From NCBI GenBank assembly GCA_033961575.1, contig CM066735.1:29655501-29719500 (forward strand): a stretch of DNA of 64,000 nucleotides, in the 5' to 3' direction. Under the pieces are notes generated by a model. The model made no database searches. It was given only the letters and a program-made list of their open reading frames with translations, and had not been told where the DNA came from. This stretch comes from Aselliscus stoliczkanus. Its lineage: Eukaryota; Chordata; Mammalia; Chiroptera; Hipposideridae. The position numbers and the translations under genes were made by a program. Shown here one piece after another: positions 13,129 through 25,630 of this stretch. Position 1 is the first letter of the stretch. Every line of letters starts with the position of its first letter.

Positions 13129-13169
<41 letters not shown>

Positions 13170-15985
13170 AGAGTCCTGCAAAAAAATATGTAATGGCATC
13201 TTACTAATCTCTCTCACCAAAGCACTCTTAAATGGGTTGCTTGGTTAAAAACAGTTTGCTGTGTGTATTAGTTATCTTAGGACTATCAAAAGTAACTGAA
13301 GAAAAGTGACTTAAATGTTTTAAATTATTGCCACATTACAGAAGATGACCTTTACTATCCAGTCCCAAGAGGCTAGGCATTTGGGTTTCATGCTCTGCCA
13401 TCTTGGTACTTTTGTCTGCCTGACAATTGCTTACTTATCTTTGAAGGGCAAAGCTCACCTCCTCCATAAAAGCTGTCTTCCCTTCCTCAGGTAGTTGTTC
13501 CTCTACCTCCCATACACATTTTCCGTGTATTTTTGGTGTTTGCCTCACTAGAATGTGAGTTCCTCTCAGGTGGCATTCTCATCTCATTTGTTTTGATTCC
13601 CAAACATCTAGCCTGTTGCCTAAGATAATCCAACTACTCCCTAAAATATATGTTAATGTTTTATAGGTGTGCAGGAATGTGTTAAAGTCAGCAGCAAAGC
13701 ATAAATTTATTTGCTTTTCTTTGGAAATTCTTTCCTAAAACCATAAAAACAAATCAGGCAACATGAAGAAGCATCTGATGCTATGCACTGATGAACAACT
13801 GCTTTTTTTTTCCCTTTGTATCTGGGCCTTTTGACATGGTGTAGACCCAGCTGGCTATTGTGAAATGATAACCGCTGGGTTTCTCATGTTTATTCCTGTA
13901 AGAATCCAAGCGTTATCTGTTTTGCATCTAACTGCTATTAGTCCTATACAAAGTTTTGAGTGTTGTCCATGGTGTCACTCAACCAAAAGCCATGAGTTTG
14001 CCAGGTTCAATAGTTAACATCACCATTCATTAGCAGTACTGCTACTTTGTAAATGCCTAACTTTTAAGATGGCTGAGCACAAACAAAGCCAGGTACAAAG
14101 CTGATGTTTTGATAAATGTCAAGTTGTCATTAGAATATTGTTCCTAGACTTTAGGGCACAGTCAATGTCATCATTTTCACCAAAGAAGTAATTGCTTCCT
14201 CTCGATACCTTGACAGATCTGCATGAGTCCATAGATTATCACTGCCCTCAGAACTCTCTATTATGTTTTAATTCTGTTGAAAAATGAAAAAAACATCAAG
14301 TGTGCTTCACAAAACAGGAACATAAACATGTGCTTGGCTAGAGCTGTTTTTCATGGAAGATTTTGAATCATGCTCTAAACAAATCAGAAAAGAAAAGATC
14401 AGGAAGACATGGCAGACATGCTAAATATGGCAATGCATTAAGTGTAAGAAGACACGACTGCTCAGTTAAGGGTAGGTGAACCTCTGATACAAAATAAAAA
14501 CAAACTTTTGAGAAAACTGCTGTACAATAATGTGTGTATACATTAATCCATATTTGAGCACTTACACAGCTTAGATGAGTATTATATACACTAAGGGTAA
14601 ATGATTAAATACTATTTGCATTCCATATACAATAAGAGATCTCTTAACTGCCTTCTAGTTACCTATTTACTTAAATATCTGAAGCTTCATTTTCCTCTGT
14701 GAAACATTCAGACTGCACATGATGCATGGATATTTCCCACTTATATTCTGTACTTTTCCTTTTATCCACAACTGCTTATCAATTTTGTTTGTTCACAAAA
14801 TCGCACATGTCACTAGGCCATGTTATAACTGACATTTTATTACATATGATGTAAACTGATAAAATGGAGATGTAAAAGGAAAGGGGTTGCTCTCTCAATT
14901 AAAGCCAAGTTGAATATAAGAAAAATCAATAGAATTGAGTCACTAAAGATATGCTATTATTTGATGCCTGGTTAAGAGCATTGTAGCAGTACAAACATAA
15001 AATTCAACAGTTACATAGCTTCAAAAAAAAAAAAGTCAGACTAAAACAGTGCTGCTAAGATTCAGAAAGGGTAGATATGTGTCTCTGAGCCCCTTTGCCT
15101 TCACAGTCAAGATGCTCTCATGCTGGAGTATTAAGTCTGCTCCAATGTCCCATCATTTCTGTCATATCCCAGGCTTGTTGAGCTGTCCGTGACTAAGACT
15201 AATGAGAGACATGCCCTTTCAATTGTTACCTCAAAAAATATGCAAAAACGGCTCCGCTGTGCTCTCCAGACTCGCCTAATTTCCCATCAAAGAAATAAAA
15301 CTTCAGCTACTTGACTGACTTTTCATATTGAATCTTGAGAAATCAGAGATGCTTCATGTACCTGCAACACTCAAGGAAATAAAATAGCTTGCACTTGGTC
15401 ATATTCGATGTCTGGATTCACAGCCCTTTCATTTTTTAACATAATTCATTACTTTGCTTTCTATTTTATTTCCTCTGGTCTTGATTCAGAGACCAGGATT
15501 TCTATCTTTTTAACCTCAAAATTTACCAACTATAACAATCCCAAATATATTAAAGTGTGAGATTAATGACAACATCATTTATTGTGTGCATGTGTGTATG
15601 TGTTTGTATTATGTTTTGGTTTGGTTCAAATTTGAATTTTGGTGGGTGTTGTGACAATTTTAGAATTTGTGGGTGTTTTTAATGAAATGATTTCTATGGA
15701 ATTATGCTGATGAAAAAAATGTTAAACACATCAGATTAGTAATCAGAGATCCTGTTATTTCTGAAATGGAAAAAACTTATTATCTTTATATTTGGAAAAA
15801 AGTGACTAAATGGAACTTTGATGAGTGAGTACACATGACAAGAATAAGCTTGGTCCTCCCTGTATCCCTTTATGTGACATATAGTCATACAATAATAGAT
15901 AATAAAAAAGAAATACAAAAGAATAAAAGTGTTAATAATCCACAACTGCTAATCTACCAGAGCAGCTAGGGGAAAAACTGTCTGA
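12918..15985. other. Intergenic, no gene seen
   Basis: Apart from the (CA)n at 13,132 this is 3 kb of AT-rich, apparently unique sequence with no supported frame. Conserved non-coding elements could be here but cannot be judged without alignment. Confidence 0.55.
13132..13168. repeat. (CA)n microsatellite
   Basis: About 16 CA units with a terminal TA interruption. Confidence 0.95.
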
Positions 15986-15989
15986 GCAG

Positions 15990-16120
15990 TTTAAAGGGAG
16001 TGGGTGGCTAAATGGGGGAAGAGGGTTGTCACTTTGAGGGGTAAAAAGTATAACTATTGTACTGTGTTGTACACCTGAAACTAATTAAAAATGAATAAAT
16101 TAATTTTTAAAAAATGCATA
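15990..16120 (+). mobile_element. LINE-1 3' end fragment
   Basis: GTACTGTGTTGTACACCTGA and AAACTAATTAAAAATG mark the end; homologous to 55,758-55,815. Confidence 0.65.
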
Positions 16121-16136
16121 AAAAATAAAAGGCCTG

Positions 16137-16234
16137 GGGCCGGCCGAGTGGCACAGTGGTTAAGCGCTGGCTTGGGAAGCCAGCGGCCCCTATTCGGTCC
16201 CACATATGAGAGTCAGTGACACTGCCCTCAAAAA

Positions 16235-16274
<40 letters not shown>

Positions 16275-16284
16275 AAAATAAAAT
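16137..16284 (+). mobile_element. Short-form SINE with (TAAA)n tail
   Basis: It has the same head and GCCAGTGACACTGCCCTC-type end as the copy at 12,776, followed by a long (AAAT)n tail. Flanking duplications are AAAATAAAAGGCCTG and AAAATAAAAGGTCTG. It is inserted right after an L1 3' end (15,990-16,120). Confidence 0.88.
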
Positions 16285-16339
16285 AAAATAAAAGGTCTGA
16301 TTTCCTATGTTGTTTGTCACATAAAGAACAGAAAAATAG

Positions 16340-16449
16340 GGCCCGGCCGAGTGGCGTGGTGGTTAAGCGCTGGCTTAGAAAGCCAGCGGCCCCGGTTCGG
16401 GTCCCCCATATGAGGGCCAGTGACACTGCCCTCAAAAAAAAAAAAAAGA
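16340..16449 (+). mobile_element. Short-form SINE
   Basis: A short-form copy with a plain A-tail and an exact 17-bp target duplication AAAGAACAGAAAAATAG at 16,323-16,339 and 16,450-16,466. It is only about 55 bp downstream of the previous copy. Confidence 0.9.
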
Positions 16450-16859
16450 AAAGAACAGAAAAATAGCCAGCAGCATGAAAATGGAGATGAGAAAACCAAC
16501 AGGAACTGAAGTTAAACCAAGAAAATGGGCACTGACAAAACCATGGTGATAACATTGAGAGGATATTTAAGACTGAGACCACTGACTTATTCTAGTGTTA
16601 AACCACATTATGGATTACCTTGTTACTGTGTTAGAAACTACAAATATGCAAAACTCTCTGCCATCAAGGAGTTCACAGTCTAGGAAGAAGGCAAAGAAGC
16701 AAACCAAATATACAATGAGCAGAGGGCTGCAGTACAATAGAGAATCATTTTCAGGTACAGCCACAAGGCCAAGTTCAATTGTTCTCCCCGCTGAGGAAGG
16801 AATGTTTATATATATGAATGTTTATATCATATATATATATATATGATATTGTAAATAAA

Positions 16860-18077
16860 GGAGAAACTTGTATTGTAGGAAAGAGTTTCAGACTCCCTAA
16901 TAGAAACTATCTCATGCTCCACAGACCTCTAAGAAGGTTCGAGAAGAGAAGGACTTCATGTTAGCAGGCTACTTTTAACCAATAAGCATAAGGCTGCCCC
17001 AAAGAGACTACTGGAAAAATCAGAAGGCATGCTATCTTCCTAGAGAGAGGGTGTGAAAAGCAGACCTACCACAGCCAAGGCCACTATGCTGCACGCTGCA
17101 GACTCACGCAGGTACAATCAGCCCAAGCCATGGCCACACCTCATCAGACTCACCCGGCACTGCCTACCCACACTTACTGATGGGGAAACAAAGGAAATCC
17201 AGAAAACTCAGGGTAGGACAAAAGGACTCAAAAACACAACTGCTGGTTTTATCAGTCCTGTCCCGTGATAACTATGACTATAGGAAAGAAGAAACATGGC
17301 AGGAAGAAAATAATGGTCCACATATGTGATATGAAAAGAAAAGAGTTCGGCTTCCTGAACTTTGATCTATAAAACAATAACACATTCCTGATAAAAGACT
17401 AGGTACATCTGATATAAATTGAAAGAGTATACTTGTCCAGAGAATCAATAATCTAATCAAAGAGCTCAAAGTAGATTATAATATGAACAAATAGGAACAA
17501 AGAGAAACAAAGACTGGATCAAAACAGCAGCTAGGATTTATACCCAGACAATTCAGCTCCAGGGTCTACACTTCTAGCTACTACACTAAGCTGTAGAGAT
17601 ATACAAGGCCTAGTAAGTAACAAAGTCAGACCATAAGGGCCATTTCAGAAAACTCACAGTTCAAAGAGAAAAGGTGTTCATATCTTTATTTTTCCTTTTC
17701 AGAGAAATTGCTACAGCCTATCCTCCAGGCATGGTGGACCACAGGGTACTTATCTGGGGCTAGGAACACAAAGTAACTGAACCCATGATGAACTGCCATG
17801 GCTTGAGAAAGGTGTTCAGAACCATAAATCCTGATTCCAAAATCTGGAGGCTTTTCAAATAATGGTCCTCAAGGATGCCTGAACGTTACCTCAATATCTA
17901 CACTGATGTCAACATAGACTACACAGCAAAGCAATTTCCCATTTGGAACCTACCGCTGAGGAGCAATTCCAGTAGGCAATACACTCGGAAAAGGCTAGGG
18001 CAGAACTGGAAAAGCTCAGGAGCCTAATTCTTCATTTTTCCAAACTTAGGGGAACAGTGAGAATTCACTGCCTGGGA
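16860..18077. other. Intergenic, no gene seen
   Basis: Short frames at 17,053-17,268 and 17,278-17,469 have no recognisable domain. Parts may be old L1 or LTR sequence. Confidence 0.5.
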
Positions 18078-18107
18078 GCCATAGTTGTTTATATAAACAA
18101 CTATGGC
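18078..18107. repeat. Perfect 30-bp palindrome
   Basis: The arm GCCATAGTTGTTTAT is followed at once by its exact complement, without a spacer. Confidence 0.95.
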
Positions 18108-18183
18108 ACACAGTAAGATTTTGGTGTTAGCTATTATTATGATTATTTCTGATTTTTATCCTTATAACATTATTTTACATTAT

Positions 18184-18186
<3 letters not shown>
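18102..18186. repeat. 85-bp direct duplication, copy 1
   Basis: 83 of 85 bases match 18,532-18,616, 430 bp downstream. It starts TATGGCACACAGTAAG and ends CATTATTAC, and its left end overlaps a perfect 30-bp palindrome. Confidence 0.92.

Positions 18187-18238
<52 letters not shown>
18185..18238. repeat. (TA)n microsatellite
   Basis: About 26 units, abutting the first copy of the 85-bp duplication. A shorter (TA)n is at 16,829-16,846. Confidence 0.95.
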
Positions 18239-18241
<3 letters not shown>

Positions 18242-18531
18242 TTATTCCCAGCCTACTTAGCTTCATTTGTTTTCTTTTATCATCCTTTGCAAATTCCCTA
18301 CGATCTGCAACACTCTCCCATGAACATTCATTTAGATCCTTACCTCTGGGAACTTGCTGATAGCATCCCTCATCTAAACTGCTTCCTACTTACAGTTGTT
18401 TATCCAATTCATATCCAGCCCTCAGATACAGCTTCAAATTCATCTTAAAAACTTAATTATGTACTTCATAAGGTAATTGTAAAAAGTGAATTGATAGTTT
18501 AAATAATTAATGTAAAGTGTTTCTCACAGTT

Positions 18532-18616
18532 TATGGCACACAGTAAGATTTTGGTGTTAGCTATTATTATGATTATTTCTGATTTTTATCCTTATGACCT
18601 TATTTTACATTATTAC
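18532..18616. repeat. 85-bp direct duplication, copy 2
   Basis: It differs from copy 1 only by two substitutions near its right end (CTTATGACCT against CTTATAACAT). This copy lacks both the palindrome and the (TA)n array. Confidence 0.92.
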
Positions 18617-19854
18617 TAAACTCTGATGTTTTATTTAATTGCATTATATGGATCTTTAGTATTTCTAACAAGAGTGAAAACAATATTCTATCTAGTTTTT
18701 TCCCAAATTTCCAAAACTCCTACCATAGTACTGGCCACAAAATGTATTGCCAATAAATACTTAGATGGTTAAAAATGGGACACTAAAATTGTCGACAAAT
18801 ACTACCTTTTTACACTCTGCAATTTTTGAACCATATTCAGATAGTAAAACAGGTGGGGCAATTCTTACCAAAGATTTACAGCATGAAATAGCTGTTAAAA
18901 TCTCTGTCAAAGCAATAAACTGCCATTCTAAGTAATAACCAAGTGATCTTGACCCCAAGATTTCATGGAAGCTGTAAATAGTAAAGAGAAGATGACTTAT
19001 AGCTGACCATTACTCTGCGGACATGTTTCCACATAAATTTGAGAAGGATTGTGTTGGCTTACAAATTTCCTCATCAGATGTAGTCCACAAGATTCTAAAA
19101 CCCTATGTAGGCAGACATATTCGACAATGGACATATCTGTGTTTTAGAAATATCACTCTGGAAGCAGCTGAGAAGAACTGAATTGCATGTGAAGAGATGA
19201 AAACAAAGATGGAATTAGAGGCTATTGTAAGGGCTCAGGTGAGATACACTGAAAACCTGATCTGAAGCATTCAAGTGAGTATCCAGAAGTCTGAAATGCC
19301 ACTCTGTTATCCCTTTCCAAAGGCTACTTTCATGCCCAAGTCCCCTCCTTTATGAAGTATTTCAGTCTCTGGATTCTGAGTGGAATGACTTCTACCATTG
19401 TGGAGGTCACATGTCTCCCGTCACAGCTCTCATAATTGTTCTCATAGCTTACAAATGAAATTACATACTTAGGGTTCATTGATATTACCCAAAACACAAT
19501 TGAGCACTCTGAGAATTTCAATTTGAGCTCATCTCTCTACCCAGATCTCATCAAATGTCCTCAATCCACGTGCTTTAAGTATGTAGAAAGATGTGGACAG
19601 TAGAGTAATTATAAAAAGAACAGCTATAAAAAGAAATAAATGAGCAAAGTCATGAGAAATGGAGGTTTATTATATATTATGTAGAGAAAAACGGTACTGT
19701 TTCTAGGTGTCTCTAAGTAAAATGGAAAGTCAATTTGAAATGCACACACAAAAAATGATAAGTTTTCCATTAGTTTAAAAATTCTTGAAACAAACAAAAT
19801 TAAAGAAATCTCAAATAAATGGAAAGATATCTTATGCTCATGAATCGGGAGAAT

Positions 19855-20350
19855 AAATATTCTTAAAATATCCAATGGAATATTGTTTAACCATGAGAAA
19901 GAAGGAAATCCTGCCATTTGTGATCCTGAGTGAATTATGTTAAGTGAAATAAATCATGTGGAGAAAGACAAACACTATATGACCTGTTATATGTGGAATC
20001 TAAAAAAGCAGAACTCATAGAAACAGAGAGTAGATCAGTGGTTGCCAGGGGCTGGGGGATTGAGGAAAAGGGGAGATATTGGTGAAAGAGTATGAACTTC
20101 TAGTTATAAAATGAATAGATTGTGAAGATCTTATGTATAGCATGTGACTACAGTTAACAATGCAGCCTGATATACTTGAAAGTTGCTAACAAAATAAATC
20201 TTAGAAGTTCTCATCACAAAACAAGAAATAGTAATTATGTATGTGATAAAGGTGTGAACCTTCTCAATATGTAAGTATATCAAACCATCACATTGCATAC
20301 CTTAAGCTTACACAATGTTATATTTCAATTATATCTCAATAAAGCTGGAA
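19855..20350 (+). mobile_element. LINE-1 3' UTR end
   Basis: Matches the typical old L1 3' region: ATGTGGAATCTAAAAAAGC, AGTGGTTGCCAGGGGCTGGG and a TATATCTCAATAAAGCTGG end. The (GATA)n array at 20,354-20,421 has grown out of its tail. Confidence 0.82.
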
Positions 20351-20353
20351 AAT

Positions 20354-20376
20354 AGATAGATAGATGATAGATAGAT

Positions 20377-20421
<45 letters not shown>
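20354..20421. repeat. (GATA)n microsatellite
   Basis: GATA units with two GATGATA interruptions, derived from the tail of the L1 at 19,855-20,350. Confidence 0.95.
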
Positions 20422-20511
20422 GCAGATCGATCTCTAATGCTGAGGGGGAAAGGAAAACATAGGTTGAAGACTTAGTAACTGACAAAAGAACAATATCAAT
20501 TTTGCACTAGT

Positions 20512-20793
20512 TTAAAAATTCCCAGTGCAACATATTTGTCCTTCTTCTTTTATTCTCCTAAAAATGTCAAGTAGAAGCTCCTTGTCAAATCTGGGTGACT
20601 GGGCACCTCTGATTATCACATTACCGGAAAGGACATCATGCAAGAGATGTTCAAAATGCATGCTTGCTTCAGCATTAACTTTCAGCCAATCTGAATATTT
20701 TCTAAATGCTGGATTCATCCTTGGATTTAAAGTGGGTGAAAAAGTCTTTGTCCCAAATGATTCTCTGGCCTTTGAATATGTGAACTCATCCAA
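20512..20793 (-). other. Unrecognised coding-like reading frame of 93 codons (possible pseudogene or exon remnant)
   Basis: An open frame on the minus strand begins MDEFTYSKARESFG and continues with NPRMNPAFRKYSDWLK, HFEHLLHDVLSGN, and FDKELLLDIFRRIKEEG. Composition and amphipathic spacing look like a real helical protein rather than translated repeat, but I do not recognise the family. Immediately upstream on its strand is a run of about 14 T. A second, 74-codon frame on the same strand at 21,148-21,372 contains a plausible acceptor (CTTCTTGTAG) and a donor (TTAGGTGAGT). No continuous gene can be joined from these. It may be a fragment of a duplicated or retroposed gene, or chance. Confidence 0.3.
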
Positions 20794-22044
20794 ATTTAAA
20801 AAAAAAAAAAAAGTCTAACCTCAAAAGAGTAGCTTCTCTTGCTAGGTGTTAAAAAACTTCACACTCTGTCCCCCTCAAATTGAAACAGCCCTTCCTTATA
20901 TTTCAGTGCTCATTAGAACATGTTCGAGTTACAACCATTTAGAATCATTAGAGATATGTGTAAAAATCATTCTTATCTTTGTTGATTCCTCAGCTTGGAG
21001 TTTTGATATTTTTGGCCTGGGAATTGATCAAAAATCTATAATATCCAAATGCATTTTCCTCAACTTCTTTATAAAAATTCTTGTGAAATAAATTCAATTT
21101 CACAAAGAAAATTTCCTCCTCAGGGAAATATCATCCGATGGTGCACATTACGGTACAACTGTGCACACTTCTGAAGAATAAAGTTTTAACTCACCTAATG
21201 GCTGCTGTCCATCAAAAACATTTTTATCCATCTGTATCAAATATAGCACAAAAATATATTTATCTTTCTGAAAGACTTTCAGGGTGAATAATCTCATTTT
21301 TGGGGTGGTGTTTTCAAACCTATTTTGGAGCCTTTCTACAAGAAGGAAAATATCGGAGGTGGGGGGTGACACCTAATTATGGTTAATCTTCCAAGTAAAA
21401 ATGAGAATTCTAGAATTCTAAAATAAACATCCTTCTTTATCAGATTGTGTGACTAAGAAACAGATGTCCAAATCAGTAAATGAGTCAGAAATGATCAGAA
21501 ACTTACCTCACTTCATAATGGCCAGTACCTTTGGAGTTCATATTAGTGAACACCTGTGCCATGGAAGATTTATATATGAAAATCCATGCTGCAACTAGGG
21601 TTTCCCAACATTAACAATTTCAAATGACAACCTGAGGTTTTTTATAATGGCATTTATTGGAAGAAGTTATTTAATTTCTTATTTTTAATTTTACTTACGC
21701 TATATATGGATCTTTTATTTATCTTTGCTCCATCTACTTTTAGCTTTCATAACATAGACAAAAACATTGGTTTGAAAGAAAAGTCCGTATGATAATCTAT
21801 TCACCAATAACAGTGTTGACACTGACAAAATTATGGCCGAGTACGCTGCAGGATTCAGGTGAGTTGAAAAGAATTCCTGTTTCAAAATAAAAATGTTGTC
21901 TTTTATTTATCCTCACATCTCCTTATGTGTGTGTTAGTGAGGAGATTATATAAACTGCTCCAAAAATCATATTAATGCATGGCTTCATTTTTATTTTTCT
22001 AATTACTTAATACTTTGAGTACTATCAGCCTGATTAGCAGGAAA

Positions 22045-22180
22045 TCCCGGCTAATTCATTTATTCGTCAAATATTTACTGAGTGACTACTATGTGCCAGT
22101 CATTGTTCTGTGCTTAGGACACATCGATGAACAAAACATCAGGAATTCCTGCCTTCAGTTAGCTTACATTCAACTGGATC
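22045..22180 (+). mobile_element. LINE-2-type 3' fragment
   Basis: AAATATTTACTGAGTGACTA, CTATGTGCCAGTCATTGTTC, GATGAACAAAACATCAGGAA and CCTGCCTTCAGTTAGCTTAC follow the L2 3' pattern. Confidence 0.65.
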
Positions 22181-22948
22181 TTTCTTTGGAGGCAACACCC
22201 TCCCTAAGTTACCCCAAATCTAAAAGCTTTCTTGGTCCAAATGTGAGAATGTCAGTTCAACCTAAGCATATATACCTAAGCACAGAGAATCTGCTGATGA
22301 TTCCAATATTGCCATGGCTTCTTGCTGGCACACAGTGCTGATACCCCTGAACCTATTTGAATAGGTAATGCTGATGCTGATTCTGAGTTTCATGCTCATC
22401 AGCTGGGCTGATATTCATTCAGTTCCCCCAGGGGCCCCAAGTGGATCTTAAAGAGAGGATAACTCAACTCCCTTCAACTTAGAACAAGCCAGAACAAGGC
22501 TCTCTATTGCCTGAACTCCCTTAGTCACCAATCTTCAGTCTGCCCCAAGGGGTCAAGCTCAGGCGTACCAAGCTTAGGTATCATCCCTTTGAAAACCTTG
22601 AGCCACTATCCTACTTTCCTTCTAAGAATCCATATCCTCACACAACAGGAAGGGGCTTCCTTTCTATCTGGGACACCCAAAGAGTTTGATTTTGCCTCTC
22701 TTCTTAGCAAATAGAAGTATCTTCTTCAACCCCCAAAAGGCATTAAATCATTCATTCATATATTCATTCATTTACTCACTTACCAAACATTTGTTGACCA
22801 CTTTCTCTGTCAGACACTGCTCTCAGCCCCAACTGCCCCCAGGAAGGCATTCCATGAAGGAAGCTGCCTATAGAGGATGACAAGATGCCTTTCTGACAGT
22901 TCTCTCCCCAGAATAAAAGGAAAAAAACATCATAAATGGGACCTTTAG

Positions 22949-24090
22949 TGTGGGAAGTTGATAGCATCCCAGTGTCTGACAAGGCCACATTGCCCTGCTC
23001 AGCACTGGATATTAGTGATGCTGCCTTATGGTTGGTCATGTAATATCTCCTGCCTCTATGAACCCATGTGCCTTTTCTTCTATAGGAGACAATATATTTA
23101 CTACACTTGTGATATGTTCCTGTGGTGCCCCAATGAGCTAACTACGCAGCCAATGACGGGTAAGATCTCCTAAAAGTGGGGAGACAACCCAAGCCAGGCG
23201 GTAGTTCCATGGGGGACCCCTGAACTGAGATATTGAGGACTCAAGCCCCTTGGAAACTGAGGCACAGACCTCTGACAAACTCAGGCCAGAAAACTCAGGC
23301 CTGTGAGAAGCTGATGCATTTGCCTAAGGGCCCTACTGTGAATAGTCTCCTGGAAGATTAAGTCTTCAGGCCATGAGAGTTCCGGGTAAGAGGCAGCTCT
23401 AAGACATCCGCTGACCATGGAATTGTTAATCAGCCTTGTGTGAATTCCTTTGCCCAGTGCCTTGTTGCAGCAACAGATACTGAAGCTTTGACTGAGAAAC
23501 GGATGCAGCCCTCTGTAGGATAAGAGGTGTGAAACCCTTTTGGTTGCTAGGTATTGTTATTTACAAACGAATAGATTTTAGATGCTTTTACCTTAAACAC
23601 AGCCACTCCTAGTCTTTTGGTATAGCTCAAGTATACTGTGAGTTTTATGATTGTGTTTAACTGCTAGAATTTAGGATGACTTCTAGATAGTCAAGATAGC
23701 TTTAGTAAACATTCTTTAGGTGACTTACAGAAACCGAGTCTGGGTTTCATAGCAATTATCATAATAAAGACAAGGTAATCCTTTAACGGAAGAGTAAGTC
23801 ACAGTACACCCTGGAAAGAGCACTTTCAGGGGAGTAGAGGACTGTGTAAATCCTGAGAACTACAAACCACCGTTAATGATTTGTTACAGTTTGCTTCCTT
23901 GAAAATTCTCAATAAAAGCTTTGCGCTGACGCGATTCGGGGCTCAGTCTTCCTTGGCTGAGTCCCTTGGGCTCAGTCGTCCTTGGCTGAGTCCCTTGGTC
24001 TCGCTCTTATCTTTCTTCTGTCTCTTGTTTTTCCTTAATCTGCGTCGCCCCTCTCGTGTCCCACTTGCCCTTGCCAAGCAGGACGTGACA
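22949..24090 (+). mobile_element. Solo endogenous retrovirus LTR with 6-bp target duplication
   Basis: The element begins TGTGGGAAG and ends GACGTGACA, and is bounded by the direct repeat CTTTAG at 22,943-22,948 and 24,091-24,096. A polyadenylation signal (AATAAA) followed by GCTTTGCG lies near 23,911. It is followed by a pyrimidine-rich region, with a GGCTCAGTC..CCTTGGCTGAGTCC unit repeated twice, as in an R-U5. There is no primer-binding site or internal gene, so it is a solo LTR of 1,142 bp. A 6-bp duplication is typical of class II (betaretrovirus-like) elements. Confidence is limited by the long U3, whose family I do not recognise. Confidence 0.68.
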
Positions 24091-24096
24091 CTTTAG

Positions 24097-25584
24097 CTGG
24101 GCATCCTAATGCATATGTGAGTGCATTATAAATAACAACAAAAAAGACTGCCTATAATTTTAAAATGTCCAGGTGATAATGAACACAGAGATGACAGAAA
24201 TTATTATCAACTCCTTCATAAAACAAATTTCTATTAAAATTATTTTAGGAAAAAATATACATGAATTCTGAAATAAGACAGCTTTACAGCTGGGTGTTTT
24301 GTGTTTTGTTTTTTGTTTTGTTTCGTTTTTGTTCAAAACCCCATGTAAATTATTTTCTGCCGACATGAATCAAACAACAAAAAATGATCTAATCAGGCAT
24401 CATTTCTTACAAAAACTTTTTACTTAGGACAAATCATTGACTCAGAAGGTTAGAAGAGCCCAATCCACTTTCAGCCCCTGAATACACATGACCATGTTTC
24501 TTGTAAGTGACCACAGGCCTCGGCTTGTGCCTCCAAGTTCAGACCACTCTTTCTCGTGAGTCACTCTCATCCAAGTTTTAATAACTGGCAGAGACAAGTG
24601 CTTCTGCATCTCCCTGTAACTTCAAACCATTAATATTACACTTATTATATTTGTGTCTCTTCTCTTTAGGACAGGCCCTGAAATACATGAAGAAGCTTTG
24701 AATCCCCATTTTTCCTCTTGCAACTATTTTCAATTATTCTCTTGCAACTTTCTCAGATGACCTAGATTCTAGCCCCTTCATAAAATAAAGTCACTCTCTT
24801 CTGAATACATTTCATTTGTCCATGTACCTCTTAAAGAATGATGTCAATACCCTTTTTATCTGAAATTTACACATCTAAGAATTTTCCTTAAGGAAATAAT
24901 CAGGAATATAAGTAAATGTTTATATATTATATTATTTGTCACAGCATTACATAAAGTATTTAAAAATAATAGTATGGGAAGTATACCTATATAAAATTTA
25001 AAAGCATGTTGAAGAAGTAATTGAATGGCATTGAAATGTTTATGTTGTCAAGTGGGAAAAGGAGACTACCAAAAAATGTACACTAAGATCATTTATGTGT
25101 GTGTGTGTGTGTGTGCATAAACCTGGAATAATGCATGCATAAGGGAATATTAACAGTCATTCCCTCCAACCAATGCAATTGTAGATGATCTCCACTTGAC
25201 GTGTTTCTCTGTACATTTCAGATTTTCTGCAGTGAAAACACATTACTTTGTAATAAAAACAAATAATAGATGTCATTTCTAAAAGAAAACTGTATTACTA
25301 AAAACTGAAAGCAAAAATTGAATGATGTGAACTGATCAATTCATAGGACATGGGTAACCACTGCCTCACCCTACCCACTTCCCTAATACATATAATACAT
25401 CGATGGGTTTGCAGTCACCTTCCACAGCCAATTCATTTTGAGAAATTTCTCAATTACAGCCTCTAAAACATTTTCACAACTATTACTGCTAAATCTCTCT
25501 CATCTTGTTCTTCAACATTCGTTTTTTTTGTTTTGTTTTGTTTCGTTGAAATTCATAAATTTTTTATTCTTAAAATAAGTGACT
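24097..25584. other. Intergenic between solo LTR and PRPS pseudogene
   Basis: AT-rich, with a (GT)n run near 25,098-25,114. No gene seen. Confidence 0.6.
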
Positions 25585-25630
25585 TTCATTCGCTGCCTTG
25601 CACCCCCGTTAACCCCACTGGGCCACCACC

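Noticed and set aside
7937..13168. Multiple (CA)n runs as a shared functional array
   Set aside because: They are ordinary dispersed dinucleotide microsatellites with unrelated flanks.
16190..16582. 130-codon minus-strand frame
   Set aside because: It is translation of two short SINEs and their A-tails on the opposite strand.
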